64,000 nt of DNA from Rhizobium sp. BT03 (GTDB lineage: Bacteria; Pseudomonadota; Alphaproteobacteria; Rhizobiales; Rhizobiaceae). Positions 7,646-16,376 of this stretch are shown piece after piece. The notes under the pieces were generated by a model. It ran no database searches, was not told the origin of the DNA, and saw only the letters and a list, made by a program, of their open reading frames with translations. Positions within the stretch are counted from its first letter, which is position 1. The number at the start of each line of letters is the position of its first letter. Location: NCBI RefSeq assembly GCF_030053155.1, contig NZ_CP125640.1:930001-994000 (forward strand), in the 5' to 3' direction. The position numbers were made by a program, and so were the translations under genes.

Positions 7646-9304
7646 TCAGGCGGCCGGGGGATAGAGCAGGTCGACGATGTAGCTGGCGTCGAAGCGGGAA
7701 TCGAGCATGCCGTAGGTGGAGCGCCAGCCGCCGGCAAGGCGCGTCTCAATGAAGGCATCGGCAATGCGCCCAGCGCCCAGCCGATAGAGTTCGGCAGCAC
7801 CTGCGGCAAGCGCCAGCTGCTCGACGAGCAGGCGTGCGGCCCCCTCATCCTGTTCGCAGAGGGCGATTGCGGCGCGCAGCACGTCGATCGTCTTCTTGCC
7901 GGCCGGGCCGAGATCGCGGGCAAGGCCTGCGAAAACCGTTTCGAACAGATCCTTGCCGCGGTTGAGCACGCGCAGCACGTCGAGCGCCATGACGTTGCCG
8001 GAACCTTCCCAGATGGCGTTGACCGGCGCTTCGCGGTAATGGCGGGCGATCGGGCGTTCTTCGATATAACCGTTGCCGCCGATGCATTCCATCGCCTCAT
8101 AGATCAGCGCCGGCGCGATCTTGCAGCACCAGTATTTGGCGACCGGCGTCATGACGCGGGCATAGGCCGCCTGCTCGGCATTGCCGCGCGCCTTGTCGAA
8201 GGCGTCGGCAAGGCGGAAGGAGAGAGCGGTGGCGGCGGCGACATCGAGCGCCATGTCGGCCAGCACGCGCGTCATGATCGGCTGGTTGACGAGCATCTTG
8301 CCGAAGACGCTGCGGCCGCGGGTGTGGTGCACGGCCTCGGCCAGCGAGGCACGCATCATGCCTGATGAGGCCAGCGCGCAGTCGAGCCGCGTCAGCGTCA
8401 CCATGTCGAGAATGGTGCGGATGCCGGCGTCGGAGCCGCCGAGCAGGAAGCCGAAGGTGTCTGAGAATTCGACTTCGGCAGAGGCGTTGGAGCGGTTGCC
8501 GACCTTGTCCTTCAGCCGCTGAAACTGCAAGCCGTTGGCGGAGCCATCCTCCAGCAGGCGCGGCACCAGGAAGCAGCCCATGCCCTCCTTCGTCTGCGCC
8601 AGCATGATGAAGGCATCGCTCATCGGCGCGGACATGAACCATTTGTGGCCGGAGAGCCGGTAGATACCTTCGCTGACCTTTTCGCCAGCGCTGCGGTTGG
8701 CCCTGACATCCGTGCCGCCCTGCTTTTCCGTCATACCCATGCCGATGGTGACGGCGGATTTCTGCATGGCCGGCTTGTTCGACGAATCATATTTGCGCGA
8801 GAGGATCTTCGGCGCCCAGTCCTTCTGCACCGCGGGCGAAGCCGAAAGCGCAGCAACCGAGGCGCTGGTCATCGTCAGCGGGCAGAGATGGCCGGATTCC
8901 AGCTGCGCCGTCAGATAGAAGCGGGCGGCGCGAACCTTGTGGGCTTCATCCTTCGCATCGGCATCGGCCTGCGGATCCCAGACGGAAGAATGCAGGCCGA
9001 CCGACATGGAGCGGCGCATCAGCGCATGCCAGGCGGGGTGGAATTCGACGACATCGAGGCGCTCACCGCGCGGACCATGGGTGCGCAGCTGTGGCGTGCC
9101 CTGGTTCGCCATGCGCGCCAACTCCTGCGCCTCCGGCGAGGTGACGTAGCGGCCCATGTTTTCCAGGTCTTCGCGGATGCCGCGCGGCAGGGCCGCCGTC
9201 AGATCGACGATCAGCGGATCGGACCGATAGGCGTTGATGCCGGACCACAGGCTCGGCTGGTTGAGTTCTGCGAGTTTTTCGTCAGTCCGGTTGGCGGAGG
9301 TCAT
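7646..9304 (-). CDS. aidB: AidB-type acyl-CoA dehydrogenase family flavoprotein
   Basis: FAD-binding protein of the acyl-CoA dehydrogenase superfamily. In E. coli the relative AidB is induced by alkylation damage, binds DNA and protects it. The 552-residue product keeps the three-domain layout, including PLTMTSASVAAL and GMGMTEKQGGTDVRANRS (flavin site), a C-terminal helical domain with ECIGGNGYIEE, and the AidB-like extra C-terminal region. Its length is close to E. coli AidB (about 540) and much longer than ordinary acyl-CoA dehydrogenases (about 380). It is divergent from pyrB. An acyl-CoA dehydrogenase role cannot be excluded from sequence. Confidence 0.85.
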   Translation of the reverse strand: MTSANRTDEKLAELNQPSLWSGINAYRSDPLIVDLTAALPRGIREDLENMGRYVTSPEAQELARMANQGTPQLRTHGPRGERLDVVEFHPAWHALMRRSMSVGLHSSVWDPQADADAKDEAHKVRAARFYLTAQLESGHLCPLTMTSASVAALSASPAVQKDWAPKILSRKYDSSNKPAMQKSAVTIGMGMTEKQGGTDVRANRSAGEKVSEGIYRLSGHKWFMSAPMSDAFIMLAQTKEGMGCFLVPRLLEDGSANGLQFQRLKDKVGNRSNASAEVEFSDTFGFLLGGSDAGIRTILDMVTLTRLDCALASSGMMRASLAEAVHHTRGRSVFGKMLVNQPIMTRVLADMALDVAAATALSFRLADAFDKARGNAEQAAYARVMTPVAKYWCCKIAPALIYEAMECIGGNGYIEERPIARHYREAPVNAIWEGSGNVMALDVLRVLNRGKDLFETVFAGLARDLGPAGKKTIDVLRAAIALCEQDEGAARLLVEQLALAAGAAELYRLGAGRIADAFIETRLAGGWRSTYGMLDSRFDASYIVDLLYPPAA

Positions 9305-9426
9305 AATTCGCTTCTAGTGTAAGAACCCGGCAAAGGGAAACCGGAAGTTATGATTCGGTTCATTCTGCTCTATCGGAATTCCGGCGAAAATGCATGGGGA
9401 CATAAGCCTTTGCCCACAGCGCATGC

Positions 9427-9455
9427 TTGCCCCGGCGGGCCGCACTCTTTATAGA
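9427..9455 (+). promoter_or_regulatory. Probable pyrB promoter
   Basis: TTGCCC at 9427-9432 and TATAGA at 9450-9455 are separated by exactly 17 bases, about 30 bases upstream of the pyrB start. The predicted transcript start near 9462 supports ATG 9484 rather than any further-upstream start. Confidence 0.5.
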
Positions 9456-9483
9456 CCCGCCAGAGACAGCAAGAGGCAGGGTC

Positions 9484-10440
9484 ATGGTCTTTTTCCCCCA
9501 CCGCCACCTCATCGGCATCAAGGGCCTCACCGAGCAGGATATCACCTATCTGCTCGACAAGGCCGACGAAGCCGTCAAGATCAGCCGCCAGCGCGAGAAG
9601 AAGACGTCGACGCTGCGCGGACTGACACAGATCAACCTGTTCTTCGAGGCATCGACCCGCACGCAGGCCTCCTTCGAGCTTGCCGGCAAGCGGCTCGGCG
9701 CCGACGTGATGAACATGTCGGTCGGCAATTCCTCGGTGAAGAAGGGCGAAACGCTGATCGATACGGCAATGACGCTGAATGCGATGCGCCCCGACGTGCT
9801 GGTCATCCGCCATTCGAGCGCGGGGGCGGCCGCCCTTCTCGCCCAGAAAGTCTCCTGCTCGGTCGTCAATGCCGGCGACGGGCAGCACGAACATCCGACC
9901 CAGGCGCTGCTCGACGCGCTGACGATCCGCCGCGCCAAGGGCAAGCTCTCGCGCATCATCGTGGCGATCTGCGGCGACGTGCTGCATTCGCGTGTGGCGC
10001 GCTCCAATATCCTGCTGCTCAATGCGATGGGTGCGCGCGTGCGCGTCGTCGCGCCCGCCACGCTCCTCCCCGCCGGCATCGCCGATATGGGCGTCGAGGT
10101 CTTCCATTCGATGAAGGAAGGGCTGAAGGACGCCGACGTGGTGATGATGCTGCGGCTGCAGCGCGAGCGCATGTCCGGCGCCTTCGTGCCGTCGGTGCGC
10201 GAATACTATCATTTTTACGGGCTCGACGCCGAAACGCTGAAAGCGGCGAAGGAGGATGCGCTGGTCATGCATCCCGGCCCGATGAACCGCGGCGTCGAGA
10301 TCGCCTCCGAGGTGGCCGACGGTCCGCAGAGCGTAATCGCCGAACAGGTGGAAATGGGGGTCGCCGTGCGCATGGCGGTGATGGAGACGCTGCTCGTCTC
10401 GCAGAACCAGGGTCCCCGAACCGATGGATTGAAGGCATGA
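9484..10440 (+). CDS. pyrB: Aspartate carbamoyltransferase catalytic subunit
   Basis: Condenses carbamoyl phosphate with aspartate, the first committed step of pyrimidine synthesis. The ATG at 9484 follows a GAGGCAGGG ribosome binding site and gives 318 residues, the family length. The carbamoyl-phosphate site appears as [20 protein letters not shown] and the aspartate-side motif as [14 protein letters not shown], with [13 protein letters not shown] near the C-terminus. There is no pyrI regulatory subunit nearby. Instead the next gene overlaps by four bases (ATGA) and encodes an inactive dihydroorotase homologue. That is the arrangement of class A ATCases, in which the dihydroorotase-like subunit is structural. 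Confidence 0.97.
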
Positions 10441-11726
10441 GCAACCCGATCGTCCTCCAGAACGTCCGCATCGTCGATCCCTCGCGCAATCTCGACGAGG
10501 TGGGCACGATCATCGCCGAAGGTGGCGTGATCCTGGCCGCCGGCAGCGCCGCCCAGAACCAAGGCGCGCCCGAGGGTGCCGATATCCGCGACTGCACCGG
10601 CCTTGTCGCCACACCGGGCCTTGTCGATGCGCGCGTCCATATCGGCGAACCCGGCGGCGAGCACCGCGAGACGATCGCCTCGGCAAGCCGGGCAGCGGCA
10701 GCCGGCGGCGTCACCTCGATCATCATGATGCCGGACACCGATCCTGTTATCGACGACATCGCGCTCGTCGAATTCGTCAAGAAGACGGCGCGCGATACCG
10801 CCGCCGTCAACGTCTATCCGGCCGCCGCCCTCACCAAGGGTCTTGCCGGCGAGGAGATGACCGAGATCGGCCTGCTGATGCAGGCAGGCGCCGTCGCCTT
10901 CACCGATGCCCATTCCAGCGTCCACGACACCCAGGTGCTGCGCCGGATCATGACCTATGCGCGCGAGTTCGGCGCCGTCATCTGCTGCGAAACCCGCGAC
11001 AAATATCTCGGCGCCAACGGCGTCATGCATGAGGGGCTTTTCGCCAGCTGGCTCGGGCTCTCCGGCATTCCAAGGGAAGCCGAGCTGATCCCGCTAGAAC
11101 GCGATCTCAGGATCGCAGAGCTGACACGCGGGCGTTATCATGCCGCGATGATCTCGGTGCCGCAATCGGTCGAGGCGATCGAACGCGCCCGCGGCCGCGG
11201 CGCCAAGGTGACCTCGGGCATCTCGATCAACAATCTGGCGCTCAACGAAAACGACATCGGCGAATACCGCAGCTTCTTCAAACTCTATCCGCCGCTGCGC
11301 CCCGAAGACGACCGGGTGGCGATGGTCGAGGCGCTGGCAAGCGGCGCGATCGATATCATCGTCTCCTCGCACGACCCGCAGGACGTCGATACCAAGCGCC
11401 TGCCCTTCGGCGAAGCGGCGGACGGTGCGGTCGGCCTCGAAACCATGCTGGCGGCAGCGCTCAGGCTTCACCATGGCGGCCAAGTGAGCCTGATGCGCCT
11501 GATCGACGCCATGTCCACCCGCCCGGCCGAGATTTTCGGCCTCGCCGCCGGCACGCTGAAGCCGGGAGCTGCGGCCGATATCGCACTGATCGATCTCGAT
11601 GAGCCTTGGCTTGTCGCCAAAGACATGCTTCTCTCCCGCTCGAAGAACACGCCGTTCGAAGATGCGCGCTTCAGCGGGCGGGCCGTCGCGACATATGTCT
11701 CGGGAAAGCTTGTCCACGCACTTTAA
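10437..11726 (+). CDS. pyrX: Dihydroorotase-like PyrC' (metal-site residues lost)
   Basis: A 429-residue member of the amidohydrolase (type I dihydroorotase) family, translationally coupled to pyrB. The fold motifs are intact ([55 protein letters not shown]). The metal ligands are not: the usual HxH after the first strand reads RVH, the HCED-type block reads CCETRD, and the YHICHVS-type block reads YHAAMIS. This pattern matches the non-catalytic PyrC' proteins of Pseudomonas that are needed to assemble active ATCase. By inference it is a structural partner of PyrB, with the true dihydroorotase encoded elsewhere. Databases often label it simply dihydroorotase. Confidence 0.9.
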
Positions 11727-11786
11727 GAAACCGCGTACTTCAGAAACGGCGTATTGGGGATAGGCTACGGAGGGCTGAGGCGGCAT

Positions 11787-12407
11787 ATGTTATCCAATCT
11801 CATGTCATGGCAGATCACGCTGCCGGTCGCGCTTGCCGCCGCCGTCATCGGCTATCTCTTCGGCTCCATTCCTTTCGGCCTGATCCTGACGCGCGCCGCC
11901 GGCCTCGGCGACGTGCGCAGCATCGGCTCCGGCAATATCGGCGCGACCAACGTCTTAAGAACCGGAAACCGCAAGCTTGCCGCGGCGACGCTGCTGCTCG
12001 ATGCGCTGAAGGCATCGGCTGCGGCCTGGGTCGTTGGCTATTTCCTCGGTGAGGAGGCTGCGATCATCGCCGGCTTCTTCGCTTTCATCGGCCACCTCTT
12101 CCCGGTCTGGATCGGCTTCAAGGGGGGCAAGGGCGTCGCCACCTACATCGGCACCCTGCTCGGCGTCGCGCCGATCATGGTCGTGCTGTTTGCCGTCATC
12201 TGGCTGGCCGTCGCCTTCACCACCCGCTACTCCTCGCTGTCGGCGCTGGTGGCCATGCTTGTCATTCCGGTTGCACTGTGGATACTGGGCAATGAAAAGG
12301 TTGCGGCCGTCATGGCGATCATGACGCTGATTTCCTACTGGAAGCACAGGGCGAATATTTCCCGGCTGATGGGCGGGACGGAAAGCAAGATCGGGGCGAA
12401 GGGATAA
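11787..12407 (+). CDS. plsY: Glycerol-3-phosphate acyltransferase PlsY
   Basis: Inner-membrane enzyme that transfers an acyl group from acyl-phosphate to glycerol-3-phosphate, the first step of phospholipid synthesis. The 206-residue protein has several hydrophobic segments and the family motifs [23 protein letters not shown] and [13 protein letters not shown] 11787 is chosen because GAGG lies 6 bases upstream, although an in-frame upstream start exists at 11754. The stop overlaps the dprA start by one base (TAATG). Confidence 0.95.
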   Translation: MLSNLMSWQITLPVALAAAVIGYLFGSIPFGLILTRAAGLGDVRSIGSGNIGATNVLRTGNRKLAAATLLLDALKASAAAWVVGYFLGEEAAIIAGFFAFIGHLFPVWIGFKGGKGVATYIGTLLGVAPIMVVLFAVIWLAVAFTTRYSSLSALVAMLVIPVALWILGNEKVAAVMAIMTLISYWKHRANISRLMGGTESKIGAKG

Positions 12408-13549
12408 TGGATGCGCTGAGCGCGGGACCAAAAGGCACTGTGCTGAGCGAACGGCAGAGAATTGCCTGGCTGCGCCTCATCCGTTCCGACAATATCGGCC
12501 CGGCGACCTTTCGCGACCTCATCAATCATTTCGGTTCGGCCGAGGCAGCGCTTGCGGCGCTGCCCGAGCTTTCGGCGCGCGGCGGCGCCACGCGGGCAAT
12601 CCGCATCGCCAGCGAGGCCGAAGCGCATCGGGAGCTGGAAGCGGCGCATCGCTTCGGCGCCCGCTTCGTCGGCATCGGCGAGCCGGACTATCCGCAGGCG
12701 CTGAAACAGATCGACGGCGCGCCGCCGCTCTTGGCCGTCAAGGGCGCGCTTGCCGCCGCCAAACGGCCGGCCGTCGGCATCGTCGGCTCTCGCAACGCCT
12801 CGATCGCCGGCGCCAAATTCGCCGCGATGGTGGCGCGCGACTGCGGCCGCGCCGGTTATACCGTCGTCTCGGGTCTCGCGCGCGGCATCGATACCGCGGC
12901 GCACCGGGCAAGCCTGGAGACGGGCACGATCGCGGCCCTTGCCGGCGGTCTCGACCAGCCCTACCCGCCGGAGAATATCGGCCTGCTCGAGGAGATCACC
13001 GGCGGCAACGGCCTGGCGGTCAGCGAGATGCCTTTCGGCTGGGAACCCCGCGCCCGTGACTTCCCGCGCCGCAACCGGCTGATCGCCGGCATCGCGCTCG
13101 GCCTCGTGGTCGTCGAAGCGGCAACGCGCTCGGGATCGCTGATCACCGCACGGCTTGCCGGCGAATTCGGCCGGCTGGTGTTTGCCGTGCCCGGCTCACC
13201 CCTCGATCCGCGCTGCCATGGCACCAACGGCCTGCTGAAAGACGGGGCTTCGATCGTCACCACACCCGCCGATGTCATCGAAGCCTTGGCGCCGCTGGCG
13301 CAATTCGAGCTGTTCCCCTCGTCGATGGCGGAGGAACCGCCGCGTGACGGCGGGGCAATGACGATGCCGCCCGGCGATACGGATCGCAACCGCATCATCG
13401 ATGCGCTCGGGCCGACGCCGGTGGAGATCGAAGATATTATCCGCCACACCGGCCTCTCGGCATCGGCGGTCTATCTCATCTTGCTGGAGCTCGACATCGC
13501 AGGCAGGCTGCACCGGCATCAGGGCGGTCTCATCTCGCTTTCCGACTGA
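12407..13549 (+). CDS. dprA: DNA-processing protein DprA
   Basis: Binds incoming single-stranded DNA and loads RecA during natural transformation. It is conserved in many bacteria not known to be competent. The 380-residue protein has an N-terminal helical region ([20 protein letters not shown]), the central Rossmann-like domain ([73 protein letters not shown]), and a C-terminal winged-helix region (about 310-380). The start codon overlaps the plsY stop, so the two are co-translated. Confidence 0.95.
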   Translation: MDALSAGPKGTVLSERQRIAWLRLIRSDNIGPATFRDLINHFGSAEAALAALPELSARGGATRAIRIASEAEAHRELEAAHRFGARFVGIGEPDYPQALKQIDGAPPLLAVKGALAAAKRPAVGIVGSRNASIAGAKFAAMVARDCGRAGYTVVSGLARGIDTAAHRASLETGTIAALAGGLDQPYPPENIGLLEEITGGNGLAVSEMPFGWEPRARDFPRRNRLIAGIALGLVVVEAATRSGSLITARLAGEFGRLVFAVPGSPLDPRCHGTNGLLKDGASIVTTPADVIEALAPLAQFELFPSSMAEEPPRDGGAMTMPPGDTDRNRIIDALGPTPVEIEDIIRHTGLSASAVYLILLELDIAGRLHRHQGGLISLSD

Positions 13550-13613
13550 GGCCTGCACGATACGAGCGGGCCGTTTTGCAGCGGCTGCAAGACGTAAAAT
13601 TGTAGCAAACCCC

Positions 13614-13642
13614 TTGACCGCAGCGATTTCCCTGTCCATGTC
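13614..13642 (+). promoter_or_regulatory. Possible topA promoter
   Basis: TTGACC at 13614-13619 is followed, after 17 bases, by CATGTC at 13637-13642 in the 171-base gap between dprA and topA. The -35 is good and the -10 poor. Confidence 0.3.
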
Positions 13643-13720
13643 GGAGGGCCGGTATCCATGTTGCGGTGTGTGTTGCGCTGGCTTCAACGCCGGCGTCGTT
13701 TCCTTTTTTAGAGAATCATC

Positions 13721-16375
13721 ATGAATGTTGTAGTGGTGGAATCGCCTGCCAAGGCCAAGACGATCAACAAGTATCTGGGTTCGGGATACAAGGTGCTCGC
13801 CTCCTTCGGCCATGTGCGCGATCTGCCTGCCAAGGATGGCTCGGTCCTCCCCGATCAGGATTTCGAAATGCTTTGGGAGGTCGACGGGGCCTCGGCCAAG
13901 CGGATGAAGGACATCGCCGACGCGGTGAAATCCTCCGACAGCCTGTTTCTCGCGACCGACCCGGATCGCGAAGGCGAAGCGATTTCCTGGCACGTCCTCG
14001 ACATGCTCAACAAGAAGCGGGTGCTGAACGGCAAGCCGGTCAAGCGCGTCGTCTTCAACGCGATCACCAAGAAAGCGGTGCTCGACGCGATGGCCGATCC
14101 GCGCGACATCGACGTGCCGCTGGTCGACGCCTATCTCGCCCGCCGCGCGCTCGACTATCTCGTCGGCTTCAATCTGTCGCCGGTCCTCTGGCGCAAGCTG
14201 CCCGGCGCGCGCTCTGCCGGCCGCGTCCAGTCTGTGGCGCTTCGCCTGGTCTGCGACCGCGAATCCGAAATCGAGCGCTTCATTTCGGAAGAATACTGGA
14301 ACCTCTCGGCGCTGCTGAAGACGCCGCGCGGCGACGAGTTCGAGGCAAGGCTAGTTTCGGCAAACGGCAAACGGCTGCAGCCGCGCGCGATCGGCAACGG
14401 CGAGGATGCGGGCCGGCTGAAGGCGCTGCTGGAAGGCGCGAGCTATGTCGTCGACACGGTCGAGGCCAAACCGGTCAAGCGCAACCCGGGACCGCCCTTT
14501 ACGACCTCGACCCTGCAGCAAGCCGCCTCCTCCAATCTCGGCTTCTCCGCCTCGCGTACCATGCAGATCGCCCAGAAGCTTTATGAAGGCGTCGATATCG
14601 GCGGCGAGACCGTCGGTCTCATCACCTATATGCGAACCGACGGCGTGCAGATGGCGCCCGAGGCGATCGAAGCCGCGCGCCGCGCCATCGTCGATCAGTT
14701 CGGCGAGCGTTACATGCCTGAAAAGGCGCGCTTCTATTCCACCAAGGCCAAGAACGCCCAGGAAGCGCACGAGGCGATCCGCCCGACCGATTTCTACCGC
14801 TCGCCCGACCGCGTGCGCCAATTCCTCGATGCCGACCAGATCCGGCTCTACGACCTGATCTGGAAGCGCGGCATCGCCAGCCAGATGGCCTCGGCCGAAA
14901 TCGAGCGCACGACGGCTGAAATCACCGCCGACAACAAGGGCGAGAAAGCCGGCCTGCGCGCCGTCGGCTCGGTCATTCGCTTCGACGGCTTCATCGCCGC
15001 CTATACCGATCAGAAGGAAGACGGCGAGCAGAGCGACGACGGCGACGAGGATGGCCGCCTGCCGGAGATCAATGCGCGCGAGACGCTCGCCAAGCAGAAG
15101 ATCAATTCGACGCAGCATTTCACCGAGCCGCCGCCGCGCTACTCGGAAGCCTCGCTGATCAAGAAGATGGAAGAGCTCGGCATCGGCCGCCCCTCCACCT
15201 ATGCGGCGACGCTGGCGACGCTGCGCGACCGCGACTATGTGACGATCGACAAGCGCAAGTTGATCCCGCAGGCCAAGGGCCGGCTGGTGACGGCTTTCCT
15301 CGAAAGCTTCTTCACCAAATATGTCGAATACGATTTCACTGCCGATCTCGAGGAAAAGCTCGACCGGATTTCCGCCGGCGAGCTGAACTGGAAGCAGGTG
15401 CTGCGCGACTTCTGGAAGGATTTCTTCGCCCAGATCGAAGACACCAAGGAACTGCGCGTCACCAATGTGCTCGATTCGCTGAACGAGGCGCTGGCGCCGC
15501 TGGTCTTCCCGAAGCGGGAGGATGGCAGCGATCCCCGGATCTGTCAGGTTTGCGGCACCGGCAACCTGTCGCTGAAGCTCGGCAAATACGGCGCCTTCGT
15601 CGGCTGCTCGAACTATCCTGAGTGCAATTACACCCGCCAGCTCTCCTCCGAAAACGGCGGTGAAGCGGATGGTGCCGCGCTCAACGAACCGAAGAACCTC
15701 GGCACCGATCCGACGACCGGCGAGGAACTGACGCTGCGTTCCGGCCGTTTCGGCCCCTATATCCAGCGCGGCGACGGCAAGGAAGCCAAACGCGCCTCGC
15801 TGCCGAAGGGCTGGAAGCCTGAGGAGATCGACTACGAGAAGGCGATGGCTTTGATCTCGCTGCCGCGCGATATCGGCAAACATCCGGAATCGGGCAAGAT
15901 GATTTCGTCAGGCATCGGCCGCTATGGGCCTTTCCTGCTGCATGACGGGTCCTATGCCAATCTGGAAACCGTCGAGGACGTGTTCTCGGTTGGCCTCAAC
16001 CGCGCCGTGACTGTCATCGCCGAAAAGGCGAACAAGGCGCCAGGCCGGGGTGCCCGCGGCACGCCGGCGGCGCTGAAGACGCTCGGCGATCATCCCGATG
16101 GCGGCGCCATCACCGTTCGCGACGGCAAGTACGGGCCTTACGTCAACTGGGGCAAGGTCAACGCCACCCTGCCGAAGGGCAAGGATCCGCAGGCAATCAC
16201 CGTCGAGGAGGCGCTTGCGCTGATCACCGAGAAGGCCGGCAAAGCGCCTGCTGGAAAACCGGCCAAGGCGAAGGCCAAGCCGAAGGCGGCGGCCGCCGAA
16301 ACCAAGACCACCAAGACGGCGGCCAAGCCGAAGACAACGAAGGCGAAAGCGCCCGCGAAATCGAAAAAGAGCTGA
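13721..16375 (+). CDS. topA: DNA topoisomerase I
   Basis: Type IA topoisomerase that relaxes negative supercoils. The 884-residue protein begins MNVVVVESPAKAKTINKYLG (TOPRIM domain, with ATDPDREGEAISWH holding the acidic metal site). The catalytic tyrosine is in GLITYMRTDGVQ near residue 305. One four-cysteine zinc finger follows (CQVCGTGN to GCSNYPECNYTRQL, about 607-640), then repeated TOPRIM-C-like GRFGPYIQRGD-type modules. The tail is a Lys/Ala-rich basic segment of about 45 residues typical of alphaproteobacterial enzymes. rnr starts one base after the stop, so the two are co-transcribed. Confidence 0.97.
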   Translation: MNVVVVESPAKAKTINKYLGSGYKVLASFGHVRDLPAKDGSVLPDQDFEMLWEVDGASAKRMKDIADAVKSSDSLFLATDPDREGEAISWHVLDMLNKKRVLNGKPVKRVVFNAITKKAVLDAMADPRDIDVPLVDAYLARRALDYLVGFNLSPVLWRKLPGARSAGRVQSVALRLVCDRESEIERFISEEYWNLSALLKTPRGDEFEARLVSANGKRLQPRAIGNGEDAGRLKALLEGASYVVDTVEAKPVKRNPGPPFTTSTLQQAASSNLGFSASRTMQIAQKLYEGVDIGGETVGLITYMRTDGVQMAPEAIEAARRAIVDQFGERYMPEKARFYSTKAKNAQEAHEAIRPTDFYRSPDRVRQFLDADQIRLYDLIWKRGIASQMASAEIERTTAEITADNKGEKAGLRAVGSVIRFDGFIAAYTDQKEDGEQSDDGDEDGRLPEINARETLAKQKINSTQHFTEPPPRYSEASLIKKMEELGIGRPSTYAATLATLRDRDYVTIDKRKLIPQAKGRLVTAFLESFFTKYVEYDFTADLEEKLDRISAGELNWKQVLRDFWKDFFAQIEDTKELRVTNVLDSLNEALAPLVFPKREDGSDPRICQVCGTGNLSLKLGKYGAFVGCSNYPECNYTRQLSSENGGEADGAALNEPKNLGTDPTTGEELTLRSGRFGPYIQRGDGKEAKRASLPKGWKPEEIDYEKAMALISLPRDIGKHPESGKMISSGIGRYGPFLLHDGSYANLETVEDVFSVGLNRAVTVIAEKANKAPGRGARGTPAALKTLGDHPDGGAITVRDGKYGPYVNWGKVNATLPKGKDPQAITVEEALALITEKAGKAPAGKPAKAKAKPKAAAAETKTTKTAAKPKTTKAKAPAKSKKS

Positions 16376-16376
16376 C

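Noticed and set aside
7386..7752. Small frames within and after the mosaic repeat
   Set aside because: They translate the palindromic repeat; the second copy does not keep a frame.
14351..15883. 510-residue frame on minus opposite topA
   Set aside because: Antisense shadow; topA has all catalytic motifs on plus.
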